From Brachycybe producta (Eukaryota; Arthropoda; Diplopoda; Playtdesmida; Andrognathidae), in assembly GCA_036925085.1 (NCBI GenBank), contig JAUPFP010000003.1:12055675-12119674 (forward strand): a stretch of 64,000 nt of DNA. The letters are read 5' to 3'. Made by a program: the position numbers and the translations under genes. Shown in pieces: positions 10,977 to 21,137 of the stretch; position 1 is the first letter of the stretch, and each line of letters begins with the position of its first letter. The notes under the pieces were generated by a model that was not told where the DNA came from, made no database searches, and saw nothing but the letters and a program-made list of their open reading frames with translations.

Positions 10977-13900
10977 TCAATATTCGAGAGGGTTTCCATC
11001 AAGTGAAATAAAACCTCCATTGTGGTTCTCGGTTAACGTCGAGAGAGTGGAAATAACATTCGCTATACTCTCTTCCTTCTTGAGAGGAGCTTCCGAACCA
11101 CCCATCTCTGTTTGAACCCAACCGGGATGAATTCCGGCGACCAAAATATTATGCTTTTTTAGGTCCAAACTTAACAATTTGGTTGCCATGTTTAAAGCAC
11201 ACTATAAGACAGTCAGTAAAACAAAAAAAAAACAATGTTAAACAATTATACATCATCTTTCGAAGACCAACTGACCAGCCCGCTTACATAATACGTATGG
11301 GCAGCTATTTGTGACTCAATTAGGTTATGTTACATATTAACCAACTTCAATAATACTCCTATTAGTGCTCAGGATACATTCCTAGAAGGTGGAGAGCTAT
11401 CCGAAATAGCACTAAATCGGGTCATTATAGTGATTATCCACTAATGGCAACTCATGGGCATTACCATGCATGCCCGAGCGAATACAGCAAAGATTAATTG
11501 TCAACAGTGCTAAACAGGGCAGAGCTAAAAGGCTACATCACAAAATTACTTCAAAAAATCTCCGCAAAGAGCGTTAGCATCGTTTTTCTATTGAGCCCAT
11601 AGACCCAATATTAAAGAAAAAATGGTTATTTTCAAAATACACAGTCGCGGCAATATGTTTATTTTTCTTGAATGCATTCCTAATGCTTCCTGAACAATGG
11701 CGGTGGTACAAACCGATTTGTTCAAATAATTACCTTGCTTATCTTGTAGGCAAATGATCCTTGCATATTCGTTGTAGCTTCATTAGTTATTGATCCGATT
11801 ATGCTCGTGATATTGATGACAGTTGCTCTAGACCAAGTGAAGGGAATTGCGTTGCTGCTGCTTTCGTAACCTTTTTTAAGCAACGGAACAAAAGCCTGAA
11901 AAGGAGATAACGGAATACATGAGAAGTTTCAGTAATTTACTTCATTGATTAATATTTGTGACGCTTCCTACAGTATCTACCGCTCCCCTGTGCATGTAAG
12001 TTGGACCCCCTGGTTGCCCTCATTTGCCCTCGTAACAGTCTTATGAGTTTACGGAGAGTTTCCATCAAATCTTGTCTAGAGTTTATATTTAATACCAAAC
12101 CTGACACGAAGTGAGTTCAATACAAAGAAGAAAAAGAAAGTCCCACCTCCTTTGGCACTCACCATCCCACACTCAAAGGTTCAATAAGAATCAAATTCCT
12201 GGATTCGGGACACACTTGGTCACGTTCTTCAGGGAATTTGTCAGGAATTTTCTGGGGGACTTAACTACGTTCTTGTCTCGGAGTCGAGAAGACTCCGAAT
12301 CAAGTACAAGCACGTGTCTGTAAGCCAAGATGGCATCTATGATGTATGGGCATGTCACGTATCTCTTAAGACTAAATTTCAGCTCGATCATTGTGCCCGT
12401 TCATTGAGCATATTCCTTAGCTGGGCTCGCAAGTGGTAGAAGTTGATTATAATTCTATTTTAAAAATGAATGGAATATTTTTTCGGTTCAGCGGGAGTCA
12501 TTGAATCAATCAGTGCTCGGCATTCTCATTTTTTAGCTAATTACAATATTACATAATTTATTTTTGCCATCAAAGTTTAATTTGTTGTGCTGAACATGTT
12601 GCTGCAATCGGATTTTAATTTGGATGGGTAGTTTTTAAGGGGTGTGGGGCATTTGCCCTAAAGACACTTGCCCTAAAGCCATTTGTCCTAAAGGGACATT
12701 TGCCCTAAAAGGACATTGCCCTAATCAGTAATGTAAATTTACATCATTTGGCGTTTTTTGGTGTGCCTGCGGCATGCAGAACCAATTTAACATACTCCAC
12801 CGAAAGACACTAAACAACCGTATGCCGAGAGAGAACAAAAAAGTGGTTTTAGGGCAAGTGTCCTTTTATTGCAAATGGTTTTAGGGCAAATGTCCCTTTA
12901 GGGCAAATGGCTTTAGGGCAAGTGTACGTAGGGAAAGTGTCTTTAGCGCAAATGTCTATATCCTGTTTTTAAGACACTAGTAAACTCGTCGTGCAATTTA
13001 CACTAAAAGGAAGTGACTAACTTAACGTGACATAAGTTGCAGGTGCTCTACACAGTACTACTATCGTTTGCTTTGGACAGGTTTCTTAATTCCCCAGCAA
13101 TTTTATTAATTAAAACTTTTTAAGACGTTGTTGTTTTTATTCCCTAGCGTTTAAAATCTTCAATTCGTGGCGCGTCGAGTGGTCGCTCGGTAAAAGTTGA
13201 ACATGTCCAAATTTTAGTAGCAGCTTTAAAAGAAGTGCCGTGTCAGGAAGGTAGCAAATTTATTAGCGGGCAACTGGCCAGTTATTGAGCTACTGTGCTT
13301 GCACGAGAAAGCCAGCCAGTAGCTCGTGCACAAAGTCTAACAGGGGCTCGAAGTACATCATCTTGTGACACCATGCTCGAGACTAGCAGTCCCGGAAAAA
13401 TGTCATTAAAACGTTTGTGACGTCGTATGTTTTAGCATCACTGTGTAAATGGTTTAACGGTAGCGACCTTATCAGCCAGAAATTCGTTCTGGGTGAGCGA
13501 GAAAAGAAGCCAGCAATTAGCGTCAAAGGTAGAACCAATAGGACAGATATGCGACAATGCGACAATGGGAGATTTTCAACTAACTCATGTTGATACCATT
13601 AAATATCTTGGCTTAACCTTGTCCAAAGAAATGCTTTGGAAAAATCATATAACCAAAGCAGTTGCAAAAGCTAATCAAAGGCTACGGTTTGTCCAACGCA
13701 CCCTTAAACATTGTAAAGAAAATGGGGTGGTCTGGGGAAGGTCTGCTACTTTACCCTAGTTAGACCTATCCTAGAATATTGTTCCCCAATTTGGAGCCCA
13801 TTTAAAAATAACCTAAAACAAGAAATAGAAATAGTGCAGCATAGGGCTGCAAGATTTGTAAAGGGACGGTATGCATATACTGACAGCGTATCGTCTATGC

Positions 13901-16900
13901 TTCAAGAGCTAGAATGGGAAACATTAGCAGTCCAAAGAAATGAGCAAAGCCTCGCTCTTCTGGGACGTTTGCTGCCTGATGATAACATTACTCTGCTTAA
14001 TGGTTTACTACCTAGAAATCCTCGTAAAGGTAGATTTGGGCATTCAAAGAATTAATGGCTAGGACTGATGCATATTTTTGGAACTATGGAATTCTCTTCC
14101 TGTGAATAGTTCTTTGTTAGAACGATTTCAATTTCGTGATGATGTCTTATTTTTAAATAATGACAATCACTCATGATTATGAGCCATCCTCCCTGCCACA
14201 TGGCTTTCAAGCTGATTGCAGGTGTATCTAATTGAATTGAATTGAATTGAATAACAATGGTAGCTTTTAATACTTTTAATTGTTTTTTTCACTACTAGAT
14301 GGTGCTGGCAGGTATGTGCACTGTGCTTATATAGTTAACATGTTGGTTAAAACTAAATTTTAAACAAAAGTGACGTGTTTGATATACTTCCGGTCAACTG
14401 ACCCTTGTGAGAAGTGTTGGCGCGATCGTATTCACTTCGAATGTTTCCAGCATTTCTTCTTTTGTCACTGTCTCGAAACCATTTTCGAGCAGAATCGCTG
14501 CGTTGTTGATCAACAGATTTACACCTTTGTTTCCGACGACAGAAGCAATTTTGTCGGTTATCTTTCCGTAATTGTCGATGTCTCGAACATCTGAAAACAA
14601 GTGTATAGATTAAAGCATTATTTAATGCTTTGAATTTGAACGCGGTTCAATTCTTGTTGAAACGTACCGAATTGTAATGGGTGAACGGATTTATTGCTTT
14701 CGGCAAATGCAACCAGTTCCTGTGTAATAAATTGTATTTATGATCCAGATTAGTTGAAATAGTTGAAATGAGTTACCCTTCTAGTTTCTAAACACTTTCA
14801 TCTTTTCTTACTGTTGCTTACAAAAGTTAAAACAAATACAAATAATCCAGACAAGAAATCGAGAATCTGACGGTCGAAATGTTGAAGACAGTGATGGAAA
14901 ATGCAATAAAGCTACATTTCGGGACTGGCTCACTACAGCTAACTGGGTCACTACAGCTACCAGGCTCACTACAGCTACTAGGGTCACTACAGCTACCAAA
15001 AAGAAAATATAGACCTTTTTTTCATCAAAAGGGTCACTACAGCTACCGAGGGTCACTACAGCTACCAAAAATATAGGCCTTTTTATTTATCTATACGTTT
15101 AGTTTAGATTACATTCGGTTCAGTTAGGTTTCATTATTTTCGATTAGGTTTCATTAAGCTCGGTAAGGTTCGGTTAGGTTTGGTTAGGAATGGATCGGTA
15201 AGGTTCGGTTAGGTTTGGTTAGGATCGGTTAGGTTCGGTTAGGTTTGGTTAGGATCGGTTAGGTTTGGTTAGGATCAGTTAGGTTTGGTTAGGATCGGTT
15301 AGGTTTGGTTAGGATCGGTTAGGTTAGGTTTGGTTAAGATCGTTAAGGTTCGGTAAGGTTTCATTATGTAAGGTTCGGTTAGGAATGGATCGGTAAGGTT
15401 CGGTTAGGTTTGGTTAGGATCGGTTAGGTTCGGTTAGGTTTGGTTAGGATCGGTTAGGTTTGGTTAGGATCAGTTAGGTTTGGTTAGGATCGGTTAGGTT
15501 TGGTTAGGATCGGTTAGGTTAGGTTTGGTTAAGATCGTTAAGGTTCGGTAAGGTTTCATTATGTAAGGTTCGGTTAGGAATGGATCGGTAAGGTTCGGTT
15601 AGGTTTGGTTAGGATCGGTTAGGTTCGGTTAGGTTTGGTTAGGATCGGTTAGGTTTGGTTAGGATCGGTTAGGTTTGGTTAAGATCGTTAAGGTTCGGTA
15701 AGGTTTCATTATGTAAGGTTCGGTTAGGTTAGGGGGAAAGGGTAATTTTTTGTAGCTGTAGTGACGAGAAAGTGATAAAAAAAAGGTCTATATTTTGTCC
15801 CCCCTTCCCTAATACTGGGAAAAAGCTATTATTCCCGTACGGTAAATATCGTGGTAATATCTGGTAATTACCACCTCTAGGAAAAAAACGTTGCCAACCC
15901 TGACCAGAGGAGGCCACTTGGCCATATTATTTTTGGACATGGACAATAAAAAATATAAGGATTAAATTAAAATGTTTTTTAAAAAAATTCCAATGTTTTT
16001 CAATTATTTTCCAAAAAAATGAGATGATGACATTTAAACCACCCTGTATTAATAAACAGCTGATTTTATTACTCTGGTTATTCTGTGTTTAAGGAGAAAT
16101 TGTGTTTTAGAAACGCGAAGGGCCAAGTCACTTTAGAGCCTAGATACAGCTTTTAATTCAAAATTTCTGCGAATGTAGGCGCTGCGATCGTTTTTGATTT
16201 AAAAATGGGGTTTGAACGGTTTTTGTCCAGGTATATGAATTCACATAAAAATTATTAGAAAAATATTTGTACGTGCTAAGCTTACACAAAGGAATCACCG
16301 TGAAGCAGAGTCATGAAAGCACGTGCTTATTTTTTTGTTATTGTTCTAAATCGTTTTTTAACGAGTGTCCAAGAAACGTTTGTCGGACGGTTATTTGGTC
16401 CAAAAAGATTTAAGATGGAGTTAAGACGTACGATTTTGAACCTTGTTTAAAAATAGAAGGACCTTTTTAAAATTTATATAAAGCAACCACTTAATGAACA
16501 ATACTTTTTATTGCATATTTTGCACGTTATTGTAGAGCGATTGTAACCACCTTATAGTAACACTCATTTGTCTCGTTGTCGTCTGCTCAAAACAACAAGA
16601 TGGCTGTGTATCTAGGCTCTTAAGAAGCTACATCGCAAAATTACTTCGAAAAATCTCCACAAAGAGCGCTAACATTGTTTTTCTATTGAGCCCATAGACC
16701 CAATGTTATAGAAAAATGTTAGTTTTTAAAATACACAGTGGCGGCAATATGTTTATTTTTTATATTTAAAGTTGACCAATTTTGATGGTTCGAAGTGCAA
16801 TGTGCGCCTTAAATATATGCTCATCGAGTGATAGAATAACAAAAAATTGGTAAGTGCGATTTTATTTTTTAGATATTTTTACGAGCATTTTAATGGATGT

Positions 16901-17500
16901 TTTTTTTTCTTATTTGGGCGTACTCAATGGAGTTTAACATTCGAGTTGAAAATTCGCGATTTTGAAATAATTTTTAAAAATAGAAACGCACTTACCAGTT
17001 TTTTGTTATTCTATCACTCGATCAGCAAATATTTAAGGTGCACTTTGCACTTCGAAAACTTAATATTGGACAACTTTCAATACGAAAAATAAACATATTG
17101 CCACGACTGTGTATTTTAAAAATTGACATGTTTCCTTTAACATCGAGTGTATGGGCTCAATAGAAAAACGATGCTAACGCTCTTTGCGGAGATTTTTCGA
17201 AGTACTTTTCTTATGTTAATATATGCATGGTTAATTTTTTTACAAATGTATTTTTTTTATGCTTTTGCTCAAATGCTCCCTCTGGAACAGAGACCATCTT
17301 GAGCTGCTTACAGAGTAATTATTTTAATTGAAAAAAAAAACGCTGAAAATGAGTCCTACTTTTGCACTGGCCGCATTCCGATAGGTTACAAAGATAATCT
17401 TCGGTGGCTCCTTGAGTCTCGTCAGTTGTTGAACAATCTCGAAACCGAGTCCACGGTTTCCGCCGGTCAAGAAAACATTTTCGGGTGTAACTCTTGACAT
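10977..17500 (-). CDS. Short-chain dehydrogenase/reductase, sniffer/C-factor-like (SDR gene 1)
   Basis: Five coding exons, read leftward: 17500-17360 (ATG at 17500), 14719-14668, 14590-14403, 11895-11734 and 11201-10977 (stop). All introns are GT-AG, and the joined product is 255 aa. Visible SDR features: TGGNRGLG cofactor loop at residues 12-19, NNAA at 93-96, and a catalytic Ser158, Tyr177, Lys181 (YKISK), followed by HPGWVQTEMGG. The family reduces carbonyl compounds with NAD(P)H in the cytosol; the substrate cannot be read from sequence. Length is normal for classical SDRs, with no signal peptide or membrane segment. Exon structure matches the paralogue at 26997-30752 exactly in phase and nearly in length. 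No disabling change was seen. The exon junctions are my reading and are not confirmed by transcripts. Confidence 0.85.
11525..11675. repeat. Single arm of a foldback element (SDR1 intron 4)
   Basis: Matches the left arm of the foldback at 16616-17207, sharing AAATCTCC(A/G)CAAAGAGCG, TTTTTCTATTGAGCCCATAG and GGCAATATGTTTATTTTT. Only one arm is present. Confidence 0.65.
12635..12965. repeat. TTTAGGGCAAATG-repeat element, copy 1
   Basis: Short units of the type GGGCAAATG(G/T)..TTTA are repeated many times: inverted (TTTGCCCTAAA) at 12648-12725 and direct at 12845-12955. A unique middle of about 120 bp lies between. The two blocks face each other, so it looks like a small transposon with long, internally repetitive terminal inverted repeats. 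Copies: 31785-31975 and 61415-61705. It lies in SDR1 intron 3. Confidence 0.65.
13490..14255 (+). pseudogene. CR1-type LINE, 3' end of ORF2 (5' truncated)
   Basis: Frames 13493-13759 and 13834-14055 carry the C-terminal region of a CR1 reverse transcriptase (YLGLTLSKEMLWKNHI, then VQHRAARFVKGRYAY). A frameshift lies near 13745. The copy ends in an (ATTGA)n tail at about 14232-14252, the kind of short 3' repeat CR1-group LINEs leave. It lies in SDR1 intron 3, antisense to that gene. It resembles the 5876 copy but is a different subfamily. Confidence 0.8.
14930..15075 (+). repeat. Tandem repeat, GGTCACTACAGCTACCA unit
   Basis: Six imperfect copies of a unit of about 16-18 bp containing TCACTACAGCTA. 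One inverted copy (TAGCTGTAGTGA) sits at about 15751-15763, beyond the satellite that follows. The satellite is therefore bracketed by inverted copies of this unit. Confidence 0.75.
15110..15735 (+). repeat. GGTTAGG-type minisatellite with 195-bp higher-order unit
   Basis: Built from short words CGGTTAGGTT, TGGTTAGGAT and AAGGTTCGGT. The marker GGAATGGATCGG recurs at 15187, 15382 and 15577, so a higher-order unit of 195 bp is present in about three near-identical copies. It resembles degenerate TTAGG arthropod telomere repeat, but no long pure TTAGG run is present. It lies in SDR1 intron 1. Confidence 0.85.
16616..17207. mobile_element. Foldback (long inverted repeat) element
   Basis: The left arm (about 16616-16855) and right arm (about 16985-17207) are inverted copies. 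Both hold TTTTTCTATTGAGCCCATA, GGCAATATGTTTATTTTT and AATAACAAAAAATTGGTAAG or their complements. A spacer of about 130 bp separates the arms. No ORF, and no clear target duplication. Partial copies at 250-345 and 11525-11675. It lies in SDR1 intron 1. Confidence 0.7.
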
Positions 17501-17676
17501 CTTGTTTTTATTTAATAAATTATTAATAATTACTTATAGTCAAGTAGAAATGATCTTCAGTTTGTTGTAGTCTTGACAAGTGAGTCTTTCCTCTTTTATA
17601 CAAGAGATCATAGATGATGATGATGATGATGGTGATGAATGACGATACGCATTTTTCAAGCGTGTTTCTTAACAAC

Positions 17677-17871
17677 ACGGGTATCTGTAGACAGCTTCAG
17701 AATTTTTTTGGCTACGCCCTTTTATGAGCGTCATCCATTTCTAATTGGTTTGTTACTGGGTCTGATGTCACACGCCCCGCCCTTTTTTTATTTCTAATTC
17801 GTTAATATTTGGTATGACGCGCATAAAAGTGCGGAGCCAAAGAAATTCTGAAGCTGTTGACAGATGCCTGT
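17677..17871. mobile_element. Hairpin MITE (ACAGGCA family)
   Basis: Arms pair over about 55 bp (left CTGTAGACAGCTTCAGAATT) around a CGCCCTTTTATGAGCGTCA-type core. Flanks CTTAACAAC (17668-17676) and GTTAACAAC (17872-17880) agree at 8 of 9 positions. A 9-bp duplication points to a Mutator-like (MULE) source. It sits about 170 bp upstream of the SDR1 start codon. Confidence 0.7.
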
Positions 17872-17880
17872 GTTAACAAC

Positions 17881-18700
17881 CGACTAAGTTTTGCCAAGTC
17901 ATTTTGCTCAGTCAATTTCGCTTTTGGGGGTATTCGGAAGTAAAAGTTACAATTATTTTATCAAGGTGGTGCAATAGTAGAATTAGGCCAAGGTGACTAG
18001 GATAGCAACAATAACAGCAAGCAGCCAGTGGCGGAGCTAGGCTTGTGTGGTGATTTGTCAGGTTTCTTTGGTTGAATAAGCGCGACTTTTTTCTCAATTT
18101 ACTATTTGTGTTTTGGTTTAGACCTGTAATATTTTGTTGATAAAAAGATCGCGACTTTCTTCCTTATTATTCACCTTGTTCTTTTATGGCAGAGAAAATA
18201 ATTAAGTCAAGCAAAAAATGTTCAGTATATTTTACTTTTATTTCAACAGTCTTTCAGTTTTAAATTTTTTGTTACAACTGTGTTTTTTGTCAAGAAACCC
18301 AAACCTTATATTGCTTACCTAAGTGGGTCAACAGTCAATGGGTTAACCTTAAAAAAACGATATTCCCAATAAAATATAAAAATACAAAAATACAAGAAAA
18401 AAAAAAGATTAAAGGATTAAGAGAGAAGAAAAGGAAAAAGGGGAACTATCAGGACTTTTGAAAGTCTTTATTTTATTTTATAAAAGTCTTAAGAATTGGC
18501 AGGAAATTGAAAATTGCTGATTCTAAATGTTAGGACAAAAACTAAGTTTTATGGTACCCGAGGGGTACAAAAAGAAGATAAACAGAATACCAAAATGAAA
18601 GGGGGAGTAAAAATAAAATCATTGATAGTGGTCGGTGTTTTATTTATTTTAGGCGGTAGTTATAATTACTTTATGCCATTGAATGGCAGCAACAGTTCAA
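17881..18700. other. Intergenic, no gene seen
   Basis: Upstream of SDR1 and downstream (on the minus strand) of the gypsy fragment. Contains CAGTGGCGGAGCTAGG at about 18026, which looks like a hAT-type terminus without a visible partner or duplication. No LTR could be recognised here for the 18701-21028 element. Confidence 0.4.
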
Positions 18701-20658
18701 TTAATCCCCTGTAGCTAGACCACTTTTTTGGACACCACATTCGCCATCGACGACTGAGGATTCATCCGACTTGTCGATGTGTCCATGCCGATTCCTCTGA
18801 TGGTGGTGGAGCTCTCTTGTAGTGGGGAAAAACCACTGACATTCAGTGCAGCAGAAACCCAGGGAATGATCAACGCTTTCATGTTCTCTGCACCTCTCAA
18901 CTTTCTTAAATCCCCGGCCGCATTTCTTACAGGCAAAGGGTTCCTCCCCAGTGTGAACCAGCATATGACGTTGAAGTCCCGAAGGATACTGAAAAACCTT
19001 CATACAAGTAGGACAAGAATACCCAGTATCAGTCGTTATGGTTTTTGGTGGTTGGCTGGTACTGGCTTGAGGTTCATTTTCGGATAATGGTTCCTCATCT
19101 AAGGTCAGCTTACTGACAGCTCCATCTGTGTTGTTGGGTGAATCGGGTGGTTTTGTTACTGTTGTCAGCTGTTCACATGGTATTTCTTCTCCTTGGTCGA
19201 AATTGACTTCATTATTAACTGACTGCAATAAAGGCAGATAAGCCAGAAATGTTCTGTAACCATTAGTTTCTTTTTTTGTTTCTTCATGAGTGATGTTTGT
19301 TTGAATTGGTCTGGCATGATACAGTTTCAAGTTGGAAACAGAAATCACTTTAATGTGATCCCCTATTTGCACTCCAAAGTTCTTGCCATCATGGAGGATC
19401 GATTTGATGATGTAGGGTCCAAAATACTTGGGTTCAAACTTTCGAGCCAGTCCTGCCATGTGAATGTCCCGATAAACTAGTACCTGGTCACCCACGTTGA
19501 ATAACTTCATCTGGTGGCGTTGATCATATTCCTTCTTTTGTGCCTTTTCAATATTTCTAGTTACTTTAGCAGTGAGGTCTTGGATCTGTTGTTTTAGCTG
19601 TTGAACGTAAGCAGAAGTCGGCTCAGAAGTTTCATTAGGTGTGGTTACAAATACATCTGGTATCCTTCCATGTGACATCTCGAATGGTGAGTAACCTGTG
19701 GTCGATTGGGGACTATTATTGTAGGCCGTGGTTACCATTGGTAATAGAACATCCCAATTTTTTTGGTTCTGGTCCACATACTTTTTTAGGGTCCTTATTA
19801 GTGTTCCATTTAACCTTTCTGTGAGACCGTTGCATTGTGGATGATAAGGGCTGGTTTGGCATTTTTGGACTTCTAATAATTCTAGAAATCCTTTTAGTAG
19901 TTTAGATTGAAATTGGGGGCCTTGATCAGATAAAATTTCAGCTGGTAACCCATGTTGACATATGGCATCCTCCAGTAAAAAGTTTGCCGTAGTATGAGCG
20001 GTTGTGTTTACCAGTGCTTTCGTAATGGCCCATTTGGTGAAGTAATCAGTGCACACAACAATCATCGTGTTTCCTTTAGGTGTCTCGGGTAGGGGGCTAC
20101 GAAGTCAATGCCAATATGTTGCATGGGACGGCTTGCCTGGATTGGTTGTAAATTTCCAAGGGGTTTTCCTGCTGGAGGTTTATGTATTTGGCATTGATGG
20201 CAAGAAGCAATGTTCTGGATGAGGTTAGTTTTGAGAGATTTCCACCAAAATTGTCGCCGAATGCTGCTGTAGATTTTTTCAATTCCGAAGTGACCACCAC
20301 GGTAGGCATTGTCATGGTAAAAGTGCATGACTGTCTCCTGGAGTGATTTTGGCAGCACCACCAACTTTTCGCCATCTTTTAAACGATATAAGATGTCATT
20401 TTCTATAACAAATTTTCGGGTTGTTCCTGATTGAAGGGCCGAGGTCAGAGCTGCCACAGTTGTGTCCTCTCGTTGATCCTTGACAATGTCTATGAACATT
20501 ATGGAGTTAAAACTGATGGAGCACCCCAGAGCTTCCTTTGCCAATTTATCTGCTTCTTCATTCCCTTGGATACCACGGTGCCCTGGTACGTGCTTCCAGA
20601 TGACATTGATACCCTGACTGAGTGTGTGAGCTCTGTGTGTGTAGAACCAAATTGGCAA
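18701..20658 (-). pseudogene. Ty3/gypsy integrase with C-terminal C2H2 zinc fingers
   Basis: Two frames joined by a one-base shift at 20062-20065. The upstream frame has an RNase H C-terminal block (HVPGHRGIQGNEEAD), a linker, the H2C2 zinc module (HFGIEKIY...CHQCQIHK) and the first catalytic Asp (HIGIDFVAP). The 454-residue frame continues the core: LSDQGPQF (Asp47) and NGLTERLNG (Glu83) with 35 residues between them, then a GPY/F-like YFGPYIIKS. An acidic linker follows, then three C2H2 fingers (about residues 350-430, each C-x2-C-x12-H-x3/4-H). Fingers at the integrase C-terminus could steer target choice. LTRs and RT are not present, and the frameshift splits the catalytic core. Confidence 0.8.
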
Positions 20659-21028
20659 TAGTCTTTCCTTTACTGTTTTGCCACCCTTTCATCTCCCAAC
20701 GTGACATCCACTCGGTCTGAGATTTGTAAGTGTATAAACTATCTGTTACGATTCGAATTTTGTTATTATTCTTTTGGGCGATTTTTAGAACCTCGATCCC
20801 TGCTGTAAGTTCCGCACGTTGGTTTGAAGCTTCTTGGCAGAGAACTCCACTGGTATTGAGTGGGTGGTTGACACCCCACCATATTCCATAGGACCCTTTT
20901 GACTCTGGCTGACCATTATTAATGCAGGCTCCATCAATGTAGACTGTTGCAATAGTGAATTCATAATTTTCTTCCCTTTCGCTTGCAGCTACTTCTTCTA
21001 CCACCAGATTGTACCCCGCCTTTGTCAT
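20558..21028 (-). pseudogene. Cellular-type RNase H domain of the same gypsy fragment
   Basis: Frame with YIDGACINNGQPESKGSYG (first Asp), SNQRAELTAGIEVL (Glu) and IVTDSLYTYKS (second Asp). The fourth block (HVPGHRGIQGNEEAD) is in the next frame, so a frameshift near 20650 splits the domain. The HxPGHxGxxGNExAD block is typical of RNase HI and is usually missing from the standard Ty3/gypsy RNase H. This suggests an extra or replaced RNase H next to integrase. The upstream end is cut by a CR1 scrap at 21032. Confidence 0.7.
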
Positions 21029-21031
21029 CTC

Positions 21032-21137
21032 AATGCTGAAACAACAATTTCAATATTTTTTAATGCTGCAAATATATGCATTGTCAAAACAAAACAAAAT
21101 TATGACTCCCATAAAATACGTTTTTCCTGCACAAAAT
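21032..21137 (-). mobile_element. CR1 3'-end scrap
   Basis: Almost identical to 5988-6090 (shares GCAAATATATGCATTGTCAA and CATAAAATACG). It lies exactly between the RNase H frame and the hAT frame, so it is either a short 5'-truncated insertion or a recombination join. Confidence 0.7.

Noticed and set aside
15110..15735. True telomere or CRISPR-like array
   Set aside because: Units are degenerate, there are no unique spacers, and the block lies within an intron.
18779..19087. Plus-strand 102-aa frame
   Set aside because: Antisense shadow of the zinc-finger part of the integrase frame.
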